Source: CAZLFQ01 sp964625465
Lineage (GTDB): Bacteria > Pseudomonadota > Alphaproteobacteria > Rickettsiales > Midichloriaceae
Direction of reading: 5' to 3'
DNA: 27,052 bases
Assembly (NCBI GenBank): GCA_964625465.1
Contig: CAZVFD010000017.1
Location: 1-27,052 of the forward strand
A model generated the notes under the pieces. That model saw only the letters and a list, made by a program, of their open reading frames with translations. It did not search any database and had not been told where the DNA came from. Position numbers and translations under genes: made by a program. Below are positions 6,616 to 14,772 of the stretch, piece after piece. Each line of letters opens with the position of its first letter. The stretch's first letter is position 1.

Positions 6616-7988
6616 CAGCGCGCGTTTTAGTTGTAGATGATATTGATTTTAACGTGAAGCTTCTGGATACGAAGTTAAAGCAGGAATACTATACAGTTTT
6701 TTCTGCGTATAACGGTAAAGAGGCAATCGTAAAAGCTAAGGAAGTTCAGCCCGACATAATCTTGATGGATATAATGATGCCAGAAATGGATGGCTTTGAA
6801 GCGACCAAAATAATTAAGGCAGATCCAGAAATTGGTCACATTCCCATAATTATGGTTACTGCGCTAAATGCTCAGGAAGATAAGGTGAAAGGTTTGGAAT
6901 GTGGTGCTGATGATTTCCTGACAAAACCAATAAATGATACTGCCTTATTTGCAAGATTAAAGTCTTTAGTAAGAATGAAAACTATGTTGGATGAGCTTAG
7001 GCTGCGTGACAAAACCAGCGCCGAGTTAGGTGTTGCTTCTGAAGGACAAAAGAAAAAAACCAGCATCGAGGGTGCTAAGGTTTTGTTGATTGAGGATGAT
7101 ATAATCCAAGTAGAAAAGATAAAGAATCGTCTAGCTTCTAATAGGGTTGAAGTAGATATTGCTGACAACATGGAGAAGATTGTTCGATGCTTGAATCAAA
7201 AAGATTATAGCTTGATAATCGTGAGTACTCTTCTCTTATCAACAGACGGCTTGAGGTTATGTTCAGAGTTGAGAAGTCATGACAAGGCTAGAAATGTTCC
7301 AGTTCTAATTATTGTTGATGAGAATGATGATAGGACACTTCATAAAGGCTTAGAAATGGGTGTTAATGATTACTTGATTTCACCTGTGGATTTAAATGAG
7401 TTAATGGCAAGAAGTACGACTCAAATAAAAAGAAAAATTTTTCAAGATCAATTGAAGCAGAATTATTTATCAACAGTAACGCAATCTGTAACTGATGGTT
7501 TAACGCAGCTACACAACAGAAGATACTTTGATACGCACTTTGCAAATATGGTAAATCAAGCTAAAAGCATGAATAAAGATATATCTATGATAATGATAGA
7601 TGTAGATAATTTTAAACCAGTGAATGACACTCATGGTCATCAAGCTGGTGATGCTGTGCTTAAGGAAATGAGCCGTAGAATAGACTTAGGCATAAGGACT
7701 TCGGATATGAGTGCGCGATTCGGTGGAGAAGAATTCGTAGTTGTTTTGCCTGAAACAAATGCTGCCTCAGCAAAATTTGTTGCGGAAAGGCTAAGGATGA
7801 TAATTAATGATGCGCAATTTGAGATTCCAGCGAACCCAAAATTCATTACTTGTTCTGCGAGCTTTGGAATTGCAGGTCTAAAGCAGGGTGATACAGCTGA
7901 AGATATTATAAAAAGGGCGGATGCTTGCTTGTACAAAGCAAAAGCAGCTGGCAAAAATAGATGTGTGTCTGATTCAGACGTAGCTTAA
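6612..7988 (+). CDS. pleD: PleD-like response regulator / diguanylate cyclase (REC-REC-GGDEF)
   Basis: A 458-residue cytoplasmic protein that makes cyclic di-GMP from two GTP when phosphorylated. REC1 (about 4-120) has the acidic pair Asp9-Asp10, acceptor Asp53, Thr83 and Lys105. REC2 (about 155-270) has lost its acceptor Asp (IIVSTLLLSTDG), like the adaptor REC domain of Caulobacter PleD. The GGDEF domain (about 295-455) has SVTDGLTQLHNRRYF, IDVDNFKPVND, and the catalytic GGEEF at 371-375. The inhibitory site RTSD (Arg362, Asp365) is placed exactly five residues before GGEEF, so product feedback should operate. Length matches PleD (454). It is cotranscribed with divK through a four-base overlap, as in other alphaproteobacteria. 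Confidence 0.97.
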   Translation: MTARVLVVDDIDFNVKLLDTKLKQEYYTVFSAYNGKEAIVKAKEVQPDIILMDIMMPEMDGFEATKIIKADPEIGHIPIIMVTALNAQEDKVKGLECGADDFLTKPINDTALFARLKSLVRMKTMLDELRLRDKTSAELGVASEGQKKKTSIEGAKVLLIEDDIIQVEKIKNRLASNRVEVDIADNMEKIVRCLNQKDYSLIIVSTLLLSTDGLRLCSELRSHDKARNVPVLIIVDENDDRTLHKGLEMGVNDYLISPVDLNELMARSTTQIKRKIFQDQLKQNYLSTVTQSVTDGLTQLHNRRYFDTHFANMVNQAKSMNKDISMIMIDVDNFKPVNDTHGHQAGDAVLKEMSRRIDLGIRTSDMSARFGGEEFVVVLPETNAASAKFVAERLRMIINDAQFEIPANPKFITCSASFGIAGLKQGDTAEDIIKRADACLYKAKAAGKNRCVSDSDVA

Positions 7989-8084
7989 CCTATCTTCGGC
8001 CATAAGCTCTTGAAAATAAAAGATTATTGTTTAGTATAGGTAACTCTGCTAAATCTAGAAGTAAAGGGGACTTAATCGTTAAAA

Positions 8085-8792
8085 ATGAAAGAAGATTTTC
8101 AGGTCTTTTTAAAGGGGATCGAAAAAGAATTTTGTATGCTTGGCTTAGATATTGACGCCATAAAAGCTTACGTGTGTCGTGTAACAAATGAGAGTGGCAT
8201 TGACTTGCAAGAATTGCTTTGTGGAATTGAAAATTCTTATAATGATAATTCAAAATTTATTAGATATTTTTATACTACAGCAAATTTATGTGGGCTTTGT
8301 GAAGCTAAGTGGGATGCATTAAAGTTTGAAATGAATTATTCAGAGTTGGCGCTACAAAAATATCCACCAGCATTATACATGATTGGCTTGTTTTATTTAT
8401 TGGGCGTGAACTCTGATAAAGACTTGAGCAGAGCATTAATGTATTTTAGGTTTGCAGGAGACAGAGGGTTTGCGCCAGCTAAAACTCAAGTGGCAAATTT
8501 AATTTTTCGTGGATCTCGTAAATACAGTATTCCTGCTGACAGATCATATGCAGAGTTATTATACCATCAGACAATGCTAGCTGGGGATCCAAGAGCTGCA
8601 TACTATTATGCATTTAGCTTACTAGATGTCTATCATGTACCAGCACACGATAAACAAAAGGCTATGGTGTTGCTGAATGAAGCTGCTGCGAAAGGCGTTC
8701 AAGCTGCGATCAGACTTTTAAAGATTGATGCTATGACCAACAAACTTAGGCAAGAGTCGACCCCTTCACCTATGTTTGAAATGGAATTGTAA
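8085..8792 (+). CDS. Sel1-like repeat (TPR-related) protein
   Basis: A 235-residue protein with about three Sel1-like repeats in the C-terminal two thirds: roughly 95-130 (PALYMIGLFYLLG...ALMYFRFAGDRGFAPA), 131-169 and 170-206 (AAYYYAFSLL...AMVLLNEAAAKGVQAA). The first 90 residues are helical and unassigned. No signal peptide is seen. Sel1 repeats are protein-protein interaction scaffolds, used in signalling in free-living bacteria and in host interaction by intracellular ones; the partner is unknown. It follows pleD on the same strand after 96 bases, so it may be a separate unit. GGGGA lies 14 bases before ATG, rather far. It faces aroK tail to tail with no clear terminator between. Confidence 0.82.
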   Translation: MKEDFQVFLKGIEKEFCMLGLDIDAIKAYVCRVTNESGIDLQELLCGIENSYNDNSKFIRYFYTTANLCGLCEAKWDALKFEMNYSELALQKYPPALYMIGLFYLLGVNSDKDLSRALMYFRFAGDRGFAPAKTQVANLIFRGSRKYSIPADRSYAELLYHQTMLAGDPRAAYYYAFSLLDVYHVPAHDKQKAMVLLNEAAAKGVQAAIRLLKIDAMTNKLRQESTPSPMFEMEL

Positions 8793-8837
8793 AAAAAACT
8801 CTTGCGGGTATATATTAATAAAGCATGTAGATGGGAT

Positions 8838-9398
8838 TTAGCCAAACTTACTAATTCTTGTATCAACTGGAAAAAAGTTTTTGAGTTTTAGCAATAAAGT
8901 GTCAACCACATAGTGTGCGTCCATATCACCGCTTTCGACTTTAATATCTGCAAGCTGATAAGTCGGCGTTCTTTCATCAATAAGTTGTTGTATCACTTCA
9001 AGCTTATTTCCTACATTAAGTAGTGGGCGAGTGTTTCTTCTAGACACTCTTTCATGAATGGTTTCAATTTTAGTATCAAGCCAAATAGAAACAGCTGAAT
9101 TCTTAATAATATCGCGCACTTGTTCCAGCATAAAACTGCTGCCACCAGTTGAAAGAACTACTGGGCCGTAGCCTAGGACTTCGGTAATGACTTCAATTTC
9201 TCGATTGTTGAAATAGTCCTCTCCACGATAATCATGAATATCTAGCACGCTTAGGCCTTCTCTTTCCTCAATAATTTTATCGCTATCGTAGAATTGAATA
9301 TTAAGTTTATTAGCTAATCTTTTACCAATTGTGCTTTTACCGCTACCCATCATTCCAACTAAAACAATCGGTTTATTTACTAGTATATTACTGCGCAT
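8838..9398 (-). CDS. aroK: Shikimate kinase-like protein with altered substrate-site residues
   Basis: A 186-residue P-loop kinase that by family would phosphorylate shikimate at the 3-hydroxyl. Visible are the Walker A motif GMMGSGKST (15-23), YDSD with Asp38 and Asp40, the lid RRNTRPLL (120-127), and RTPTYQLADI (143-152) with the conserved Arg143. Two substrate-site features differ from the family: FRxRE is FNNRE (Arg replaced by Asn64), and the GGG after the beta strand is GGS (Ser87). The C-terminus is slightly extended. No aroB or other aromatic-pathway gene is adjacent, although aroK-aroB is the usual pair. It is third in the parA-metC-aroK operon, with AAGGGG upstream of its start. It may be a shikimate kinase with changed specificity or a related small kinase. 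Confidence 0.82.
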   Translation of the reverse strand: MRSNILVNKPIVLVGMMGSGKSTIGKRLANKLNIQFYDSDKIIEEREGLSVLDIHDYRGEDYFNNREIEVITEVLGYGPVVLSTGGSSFMLEQVRDIIKNSAVSIWLDTKIETIHERVSRRNTRPLLNVGNKLEVIQQLIDERTPTYQLADIKVESGDMDAHYVVDTLLLKLKNFFPVDTRISKFG

Positions 9399-9428
9399 TT
9401 TTAGGTTTTCCCCTTATATTACAAACTA

Positions 9429-10604
9429 TTAATTTTCTATATTTTTCAGAGCTTTATTTAAATCTAAGACTAAATCCTCTGGATTTTCAAGTCCTATATG
9501 CACCCTAATTAGGTGACCGCCTTTTTTAAGAGTTTTTGCGGCACGAATCTCGTTTAATTGGTACGGTAAGATGAGAGATTCAAAACCTCCCCAAGATAAA
9601 CCTTTACCAAAAAGCTCTAAGGAATTTATGAACTTAAATAAATTCTCCTGAGAGCATTTTTTTATTTCAAAGCTAAATAACCCAGAAGCACCTGAGAAAT
9701 ATTTTTTCCATCTATCATAATTTTTAAAGCTTGGCAGAGCAGGGTAGAGAACTTGCTCTACTGCTGGATGTTTTTCTAGCCATGTAGCGACTTTTAAAGC
9801 ATTTTCCTGGTGTCTTTGTAGTCTTACATCAAGAGTTCTAAGCCCTCGTAGTGCTAAGTAGCAATAATCAGGACAAGCTATTGATCCATAGTTTCTAAAA
9901 GTTTTATATATGGCGGGAAACGCTGTGTCGGTGGCGGTTATTGCGCCAAGGATTATATCAGAATGACCGCTTATATATTTAGTTAATGATTGGATAGATA
10001 CGTCTATTCCAAATTTATATGGATTGAAAAATTTTGCTGTTGCCCATGTGTTATCTATAGCAGTTATGATTTGTCTAGATTTAGCAACTTTTACAATGCT
10101 TTCAATATCTTGAATTTCAAAAGTTCCAGATCCTGGGCTTTCTAGCCAGATTAGTTTTGTATTCGGTTGTATCAATGATTCGATTTCGGAGCCAGAATCA
10201 GCATCATAGTAAGTTGCTGAAATATTTAGGTTTGCCAGCTCTTCGTTAGCAAATCTTGAGGTGCATCTGTAAGCTGCATCTGGAATAAGAACATGATCAC
10301 CAGATTTAAGAAATGAGAGCATGGTGATTGAGACTGCATTCATACCACTGCTAACCACGATGCAATTATCGACACCGTCTAAAGCTGCAATTGCCGTTTG
10401 CAATTCTTTTACAGTTGGGGTACCGCTTCTGCCATAAGTTACATCGGTATGTATAGGTTTATCAAGATCTAGTAATTCTTCTATCTTGTTGAAAAGTATT
10501 GTAGAGCCCCTGTAAACGGGTGCGTTAACCATGCCAGAGTATTTGTTGGGATTTAAACCTACATGAACTAGTTTCGTTTCAAAATTATGATCTTTTCCCT
10601 TCAT
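9429..10604 (-). CDS. metC: Cystathionine beta-lyase-like PLP enzyme (Cys/Met metabolism family)
   Basis: A 391-residue pyridoxal-phosphate enzyme of the Cys/Met metabolism (trans-sulfuration) family. Visible are TYGRSGTPT (56-64), SSGMNA in the cofactor phosphate region (85-90), AIDNTWAT with the ring-stacking Asp184, and SLTKYISGHSD with the Schiff-base Lys209. FGKGLSWGGFESLI and RVHIGLENPEDL near the C-terminus match cystathionine beta-lyases, which convert cystathionine to homocysteine, pyruvate and ammonia; a desulfhydrase activity is also possible. Length is normal and all key residues are present. Only three bases separate its start from the parA stop, so translation is probably coupled. 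No other methionine-pathway gene is nearby. Confidence 0.93.
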   Translation of the reverse strand: MKGKDHNFETKLVHVGLNPNKYSGMVNAPVYRGSTILFNKIEELLDLDKPIHTDVTYGRSGTPTVKELQTAIAALDGVDNCIVVSSGMNAVSITMLSFLKSGDHVLIPDAAYRCTSRFANEELANLNISATYYDADSGSEIESLIQPNTKLIWLESPGSGTFEIQDIESIVKVAKSRQIITAIDNTWATAKFFNPYKFGIDVSIQSLTKYISGHSDIILGAITATDTAFPAIYKTFRNYGSIACPDYCYLALRGLRTLDVRLQRHQENALKVATWLEKHPAVEQVLYPALPSFKNYDRWKKYFSGASGLFSFEIKKCSQENLFKFINSLELFGKGLSWGGFESLILPYQLNEIRAAKTLKKGGHLIRVHIGLENPEDLVLDLNKALKNIEN

Positions 10605-10607
10605 TAA

Positions 10608-11267
10608 TTACGCCGCTTTCTTATCTTCTGTTTTTTTCTTAAATCTTTTTGTTACTTCGTTAACTAGTTGTTTTATCTCGTTTGCAGCAGCACTATCAGG
10701 ATGTGTTTCTGTTACAGTTTTGCCATCCATCATACAAGTCGCAAACGCTACTCTATTACCTAAGTTCGAAACTTGCGGGTTACCCAAATGGTGGAGTATC
10801 TCTATAGCAAGTTTTGAGTTAGGTGTCACGCGATTCATTACAATGTGATACGGAATATTTTCGCGATCAGCTAGATCCATAGTTGCTTTAGTCGCCCAAA
10901 GGTCGGTCGGGCTAGGCTGAATAGGAATTAAAATTAAGTTGGCTGCCCTTATAGCTGATTTCGCTTCGGTCTCGGTGTGAGGGGGGCTATCGATGATTAT
11001 ATAGTCAAAGTCACGCTTAATGTTTAGAATCTCGCTGTTGACTCTCCAGCCAGCTGTAGAGCTAAAGTACAGACCTGTATAATCTTCGCCGTATTTTTCG
11101 GAACGAATTCTATGCCACTCCTTCAAGCTGCCTTGAGGATCTATATCAATGATTGCTACGCGATTGCGTTTTTGCATCAATGCAACAGCCAGGTGGGCAG
11201 CTATGGTGGTTTTACCAGCCCCTCCCTTTTGTTGAGCTATGGTAATAATGTGTGCGCTATCTGACAT
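10608..11267 (-). CDS. ParA-family partition ATPase (orphan)
   Basis: A 219-residue MinD/ParA-type ATPase. It has the deviant Walker A motif KGGAGKTT (14-21) with the signature Lys14, Walker A' DIDPQGS (41-47), and Walker B YIIIDSPP with Asp93. The C-terminus is lysine-rich (KKKTEDKKAA). It is shorter than chromosomal ParA and MipZ, and no parB gene or parS-like site is adjacent. It therefore looks like one of the solitary ParA-like proteins common in alphaproteobacteria, which position plasmids, protein clusters or polar structures on the nucleoid or membrane. It is the first gene of a three-gene operon with metC and aroK and is divergent from the ribosomal superoperon. AAGG lies upstream of its start. 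Confidence 0.92.
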   Translation of the reverse strand: MSDSAHIITIAQQKGGAGKTTIAAHLAVALMQKRNRVAIIDIDPQGSLKEWHRIRSEKYGEDYTGLYFSSTAGWRVNSEILNIKRDFDYIIIDSPPHTETEAKSAIRAANLILIPIQPSPTDLWATKATMDLADRENIPYHIVMNRVTPNSKLAIEILHHLGNPQVSNLGNRVAFATCMMDGKTVTETHPDSAAANEIKQLVNEVTKRFKKKTEDKKAA

Positions 11268-11298
11268 ATAAGACCTTGAAATTTGAATACTTTTTCAA

Positions 11299-11325
11299 GT
11301 TATATTCGTTACAGATGAAATGCAA
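11299..11325 (-). promoter_or_regulatory. Possible promoter of the parA-metC-aroK operon
   Basis: On the minus strand TTGCAT (11325-11320) and TATAAC (11304-11299) are separated by 15 bases, about 30 bases before the start of parA. The spacing is shorter than ideal, so the call is tentative. Confidence 0.3.
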
Positions 11326-11370
11326 GTACTTAGGTTATAAAGAAAAAAGTAACAATTTTTAAAAATCATC

Positions 11371-11399
11371 TTGACTCTGGGGCCTGTTCAAAATATTAT
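11371..11399 (+). promoter_or_regulatory. Sigma-70 promoter of the ribosomal superoperon
   Basis: TTGACT (11371-11376) and TATTAT (11394-11399) are separated by exactly 17 bases, a near-consensus pair. It lies about 70 bases before the rpsL start, the right place to drive the str operon. An A/T-rich tract precedes it (11341-11366), which could act as an UP element. Confidence 0.8.
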
Positions 11400-11410
11400 C
11401 CCACGACTAG

Positions 11411-11433
11411 CGCCTAGCATTTGTTGCTATGCG
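11411..11433 (+). promoter_or_regulatory. Stem-loop in the rpsL leader
   Basis: CGCCTAGCA (11411-11419) pairs with TGCTATGCG (11425-11433) with one mismatch around a TTTGT loop. It lies at the very 5' end of the predicted transcript. It may stabilise the message or be a binding site for translational feedback; no T-run follows, so it is not a terminator. Confidence 0.45.
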
Positions 11434-11468
11434 TATGAATAAATATTGTGAAAAGTTTGGAGAGTTTA

Positions 11469-11840
11469 ATGCCAACAATTAGCCAATTAATCAAGGCTCC
11501 TAGAAGAAGTAAAGCGAAGAAAAATAAAGTTCCTGCGCTTGCTCAATGTCCTCAAAGACGTGGTGTATGTACACGCGTTTACACAACAACACCTAAAAAG
11601 CCTAACTCGGCTCTACGTAAAGTTTGTAGGGTTAAGTTGACAAATGGTCATGAAGTAACCAGTTATATTCCAGGTGAAGGACACAATCTTCAAGAACACT
11701 CAATCGTTTTGATTAGAGGTGGTCGTGTTAAAGATTTACCAGGTGTTAGGTATCACAATATTCGTGGCGCATTAGACTTGCAAGGTGTTCAAAACCGTAA
11801 GCAAGCTAGATCGCTATATGGAACAAAGAGACCGAAATAA
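11469..11840 (+). CDS. rpsL: 30S ribosomal protein S12
   Basis: A 123-residue decoding-centre protein. Start chosen at ATG 11469 because the product then begins MPTISQLI, as in the family, with GGAGAG a few bases upstream; a GTG seven codons earlier is in frame but lacks a suitable site. TPKKPNSALRK (41-51) and GGRVKDLPGVRYH carry the wild-type lysines at the positions where streptomycin resistance changes usually fall. Length is normal. It is first gene of the superoperon, 19 bases before rpsG. Confidence 0.98.
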   Translation: MPTISQLIKAPRRSKAKKNKVPALAQCPQRRGVCTRVYTTTPKKPNSALRKVCRVKLTNGHEVTSYIPGEGHNLQEHSIVLIRGGRVKDLPGVRYHNIRGALDLQGVQNRKQARSLYGTKRPK

Positions 11841-11859
11841 TTAAAGGAACAACAAGAAG

Positions 11860-12333
11860 ATGGCACGTAGAAGAAGAGCTTTAACAAGAAATATTATTCC
11901 AGATGCAAAATATGGAAATATTATAGTTGCGAAATTTATTAACAGCATAATGAAAGAAGGCAAAAAGTCTGTCGCAGAATCAGCATTTTATGCTGCTATT
12001 ACTTCTGCTGCTGAAAAGTTGGCCTTGGATGCAATAGAAGCGTTCGAGAAGATATTAGGAAATATTCGTCCTTCGGTTGAAGTAAGATCGCGTCGTGTCG
12101 GCGGTGCTACGTACCAAGTTCCATGTGATGTTAGACCTTCAAGACAAACAGCTCTTGCTATTCGTTGGCTGATCACTGCAGCAAAAGCAAGAAAAGACAA
12201 AAAAACATTCCCTGAGAAATTAGCTGCTGAATTTTTAGATGCGTTCTCAGGAAGAGGTGCAGCTTTCAAAAAGAAAGAAGACACACATAAAATGGCGGAA
12301 TCTAACCGCGCATTTGCTCACTATAACTGGTAA
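11860..12333 (+). CDS. rpsG: 30S ribosomal protein S7
   Basis: A 157-residue primary 16S-binding protein of the 30S head. MARRRRA at the N-terminus, IRPSVEVRSRRVGGATYQVP in the middle and AFAHYNW at the C-terminus are family hallmarks. It contacts the E-site tRNA. In enterobacteria S7 represses the str operon translationally; whether that holds here cannot be seen. AAGGAAC lies upstream of the start. Confidence 0.98.
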   Translation: MARRRRALTRNIIPDAKYGNIIVAKFINSIMKEGKKSVAESAFYAAITSAAEKLALDAIEAFEKILGNIRPSVEVRSRRVGGATYQVPCDVRPSRQTALAIRWLITAAKARKDKKTFPEKLAAEFLDAFSGRGAAFKKKEDTHKMAESNRAFAHYNW

Positions 12334-12344
12334 GGAGATTAAAT

Positions 12345-14436
12345 ATGCCTAGATCAGCACCTATTGAGTTGTACAGAAATATTGGAATCATGGCGCATAT
12401 TGACGCCGGCAAGACGACAACAACAGAGCGTATTCTTTATTATACAGGTAAGTCACATAAAATCGGTGAAGTGCACGAAGGTGCAGCAACCATGGACTGG
12501 ATNNNNNNNNNNGCAGGAAAGAGGTATTACAATTACTTCTGCTGCGACAACCTGCTTTTGGAAAGGTTCTGATAATAAATCTTATAGAATTAACATCATT
12601 GATACACCTGGACACGTTGATTTCACAATCGAAGTAGAGCGCTCATTGCGCGTACTTGATGGTGCTGTTACAGTGTTTGACGGTGTTGCGGGAGTAGAGC
12701 CGCAATCTGAGACCGTTTGGAGACAAGCTGACAAGTATCGTGTTCCACGTATCTGTTTTGTAAACAAAATGGACAGAACTGGCGCGGATTTCTTCCGTTG
12801 CGTGAAAATGATTATTGATAGACTTGGTGCGCGTCCACTTGTGATGCAACTTCCTATTGGTTCTGAAGAGAACTTTGTAGGTGTTGTAGACTTGCTAAAA
12901 ATGAAAGCGATAGTGTGGAAAGACGAATCTCTAGGAGCGGAATTCTTTGAACAAGAAATCCCAGAAGATATGAAAGAGATTGCGAACGAGTACCGTTCAA
13001 AGCTGGTTGAGTCTGCTGTTGAGATGGATGATAAATTAATGTCAGATTATCTAGATGGCAAAGAAATTTCAAATACTGACATCAAGCGTTGCGTGCGTAA
13101 AGCTGCAACTACATTTGCAATGGTGCCAATTTTCTGTGGATCTGCATTCAAAAACAAAGGTGTTCAGCCTCTACTTGATGCGGTTGTAGACTATCTACCT
13201 AGTCCAATTGATATTGCCCCTGCAAAAGGACATAGCACAAGAGATGATTCAGAAGTTACAATTAAAGTTAGCGACACTGAGAAATTTGTCGGTCTCGCAT
13301 TTAAAATTATGAATGATCCATTCGTTGGTTCATTAACATTCGTTAGAATATATGCTGGCCAATTGAAAAGTGGTAGTGGTGTTCTTAACACAAATAAAGA
13401 TAACAAAGAGCGCGTTGGACGTATGTTGTTAATGCATGCGAACAATCGTGAAGACATCAAAGAAGCTTATGCTGGAGATATCGTTGCACTTGCTGGTCTT
13501 AAAAATACAACTACAGGTGAGACTTTGTGTGATGAAGATGCAGAAGTAGTATTAGACAGAATGATCTTCCCAGAGCCTGTGATTCACGTAGCTGTAGAGC
13601 CTAAATCTACTGCTGATCAGGAGAAAATGGGTGTTGCTATTGGTCGACTAGTTGCTGAGGATCCATCTTTAAGAGTTAAAGTTGATCATGAGTCTGGCCA
13701 AACAATCCTAGCAGGAATGGGCGAGCTTCATCTTGAAATTATCGTTGATAGGATGAAGAGAGAGTTTAAAGTTGAAGCAAACGTCGGCGCTCCACAAGTT
13801 GCATATCGCGAGACAATTACAAAGTCTTACGAAATGGATTATACACATAAGAAGCAATCTGGTGGTGCTGGTCAATTTGCTAAAGTTAAAATTAAATTTG
13901 AGCCACTTGAGCCGGGTAAAGGTTACGAGTTTGAAAGCAAAGTTGTCGGTGGTAACGTTCCGAAAGAATATGTTCCTGCTGTGGACAAAGGTATCGATGA
14001 TATCAGAAATAGCGGTATTCAAGCTGGTTACCCTGCAATCGACTTTAAAGCAACTCTACTTGACGGTGCGTACCACGATGTAGATTCAAGCGCGTTAGCG
14101 TTCGAGATTGCAGCAAAAGCAGCCTTCAGAGAAGGTATGGTTAAAGCAGGTCCAAAAATTTTAGAACCAATTATGGCTGTTGAAGTTATAACACCTGATG
14201 AATTTATGGGTGATGTAATTGGTCACTTAAATAGTATTCGTGGGCAAGTTCAAGGAATGGAAGCTAGAGGTAACGCCCAAGTTATCAAAGCAAATGTTCC
14301 TCTTGCTACAATGTTTGGCTACGTCAACACACTAAGATCTATGACTCAAGGTAGAGCACAGTATTCAATGCAGTTCTCTCACTATGATCAAGTTCCGCAA
14401 AGTGTTGCTGAAGGAATAATCGCGAAAGCTTCATAA
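12345..14436 (+). CDS. fusA: Elongation factor G (reading frame interrupted only by a mis-sized assembly gap)
   Basis: The translocation GTPase. Starts MPRSAPIELYRNIG, with G1 AHIDAGKTTTTE (17-28), then the gap, then ERGITITSAATT (switch I/G2), DTPGHVDF (G3), NKMDRTGADFF (G4) and CGSAFKNKGVQ (G5). Domain IV (GGAGQFAKV, VPKEYVPAVDKGI) and domain V (MEVITPDEFMGDVIGHL-like) are intact. Across the 10 N the frame appears shifted. The invariant motif MDWMEQEQERGIT needs only nine bases there, and with nine the gene is 2091 bases, 696 residues, a normal length. So the gene is functional and the shift is artefactual. GGAG precedes ATG. Next gene rpsJ follows after 21 bases; tuf, often found here, is absent. 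Confidence 0.97.
12503..12512. other. Assembly gap of 10 N inside fusA, true size probably 9
   Basis: The left flank ends ATGGACTGGAT and the right begins GCAGGAAAGAGG. Fitting the universal EF-G motif MDWMEQEQERG needs a G, two codons and GA: nine bases. Confidence 0.9.
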
Positions 14437-14457
14437 GAATTTAAAAGAGAAGAAAAT

Positions 14458-14772
14458 ATGTCACAAGAAATTGTAATAAAATTAAGAGCTTTTGATCACA
14501 GAGTACTTGATCATTCAGTAAAGGATATAGTTGGTACAGTTAAAAGAACTGGTGCTAAGATCAGGGGACCAATTCCTTTGCCAAGAAAAATTCAGAAATT
14601 CACAGTTAACAGATCTACTCACGTAGACATTGAGTCTAGAGAGCAGTTTGAAATTAGATATCATACAAGACTAATGTTTGTTGAGCCATCTCCTCAGACA
14701 GTTGACTCTTTAATGAAGCTAGATCTTCCTTCTGGAGTAGAAGTTGAAATTAAGTTAAATGAGGCTGCGTAA
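14458..14772 (+). CDS. rpsJ: 30S ribosomal protein S10 (NusE)
   Basis: A 104-residue protein of the 30S head that also acts as NusE in transcription antitermination with NusB. KLRAFDHRVLD at the start, GPIPLPRKIQKFTVNRSTHVD in the centre and EIRYHTRL are typical. Its stop overlaps the start of rplC by one base (TAATG). In many alphaproteobacteria tuf directly precedes it; here fusA does. Confidence 0.98.
   Translation: MSQEIVIKLRAFDHRVLDHSVKDIVGTVKRTGAKIRGPIPLPRKIQKFTVNRSTHVDIESREQFEIRYHTRLMFVEPSPQTVDSLMKLDLPSGVEVEIKLNEAA

Noticed and set aside
8793..8837. Terminator between the Sel1-repeat gene and aroK
   Set aside because: An A-rich run is present but no stem of useful length on either strand.
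11448..11468. Upstream GTG start for S12
   Set aside because: Adds seven residues foreign to S12 and the GGAGAG site serves the ATG at 11469.
11988..12284. Antisense open frames across rpsG, fusA and other ribosomal genes
   Set aside because: Shadow frames created by codon bias of strongly conserved genes on the other strand.
12345..12572. Truncated EF-G and second EF-G frame starting at 12364
   Set aside because: Both are products of the wrong gap length; a nine-base fill joins them into one normal gene.
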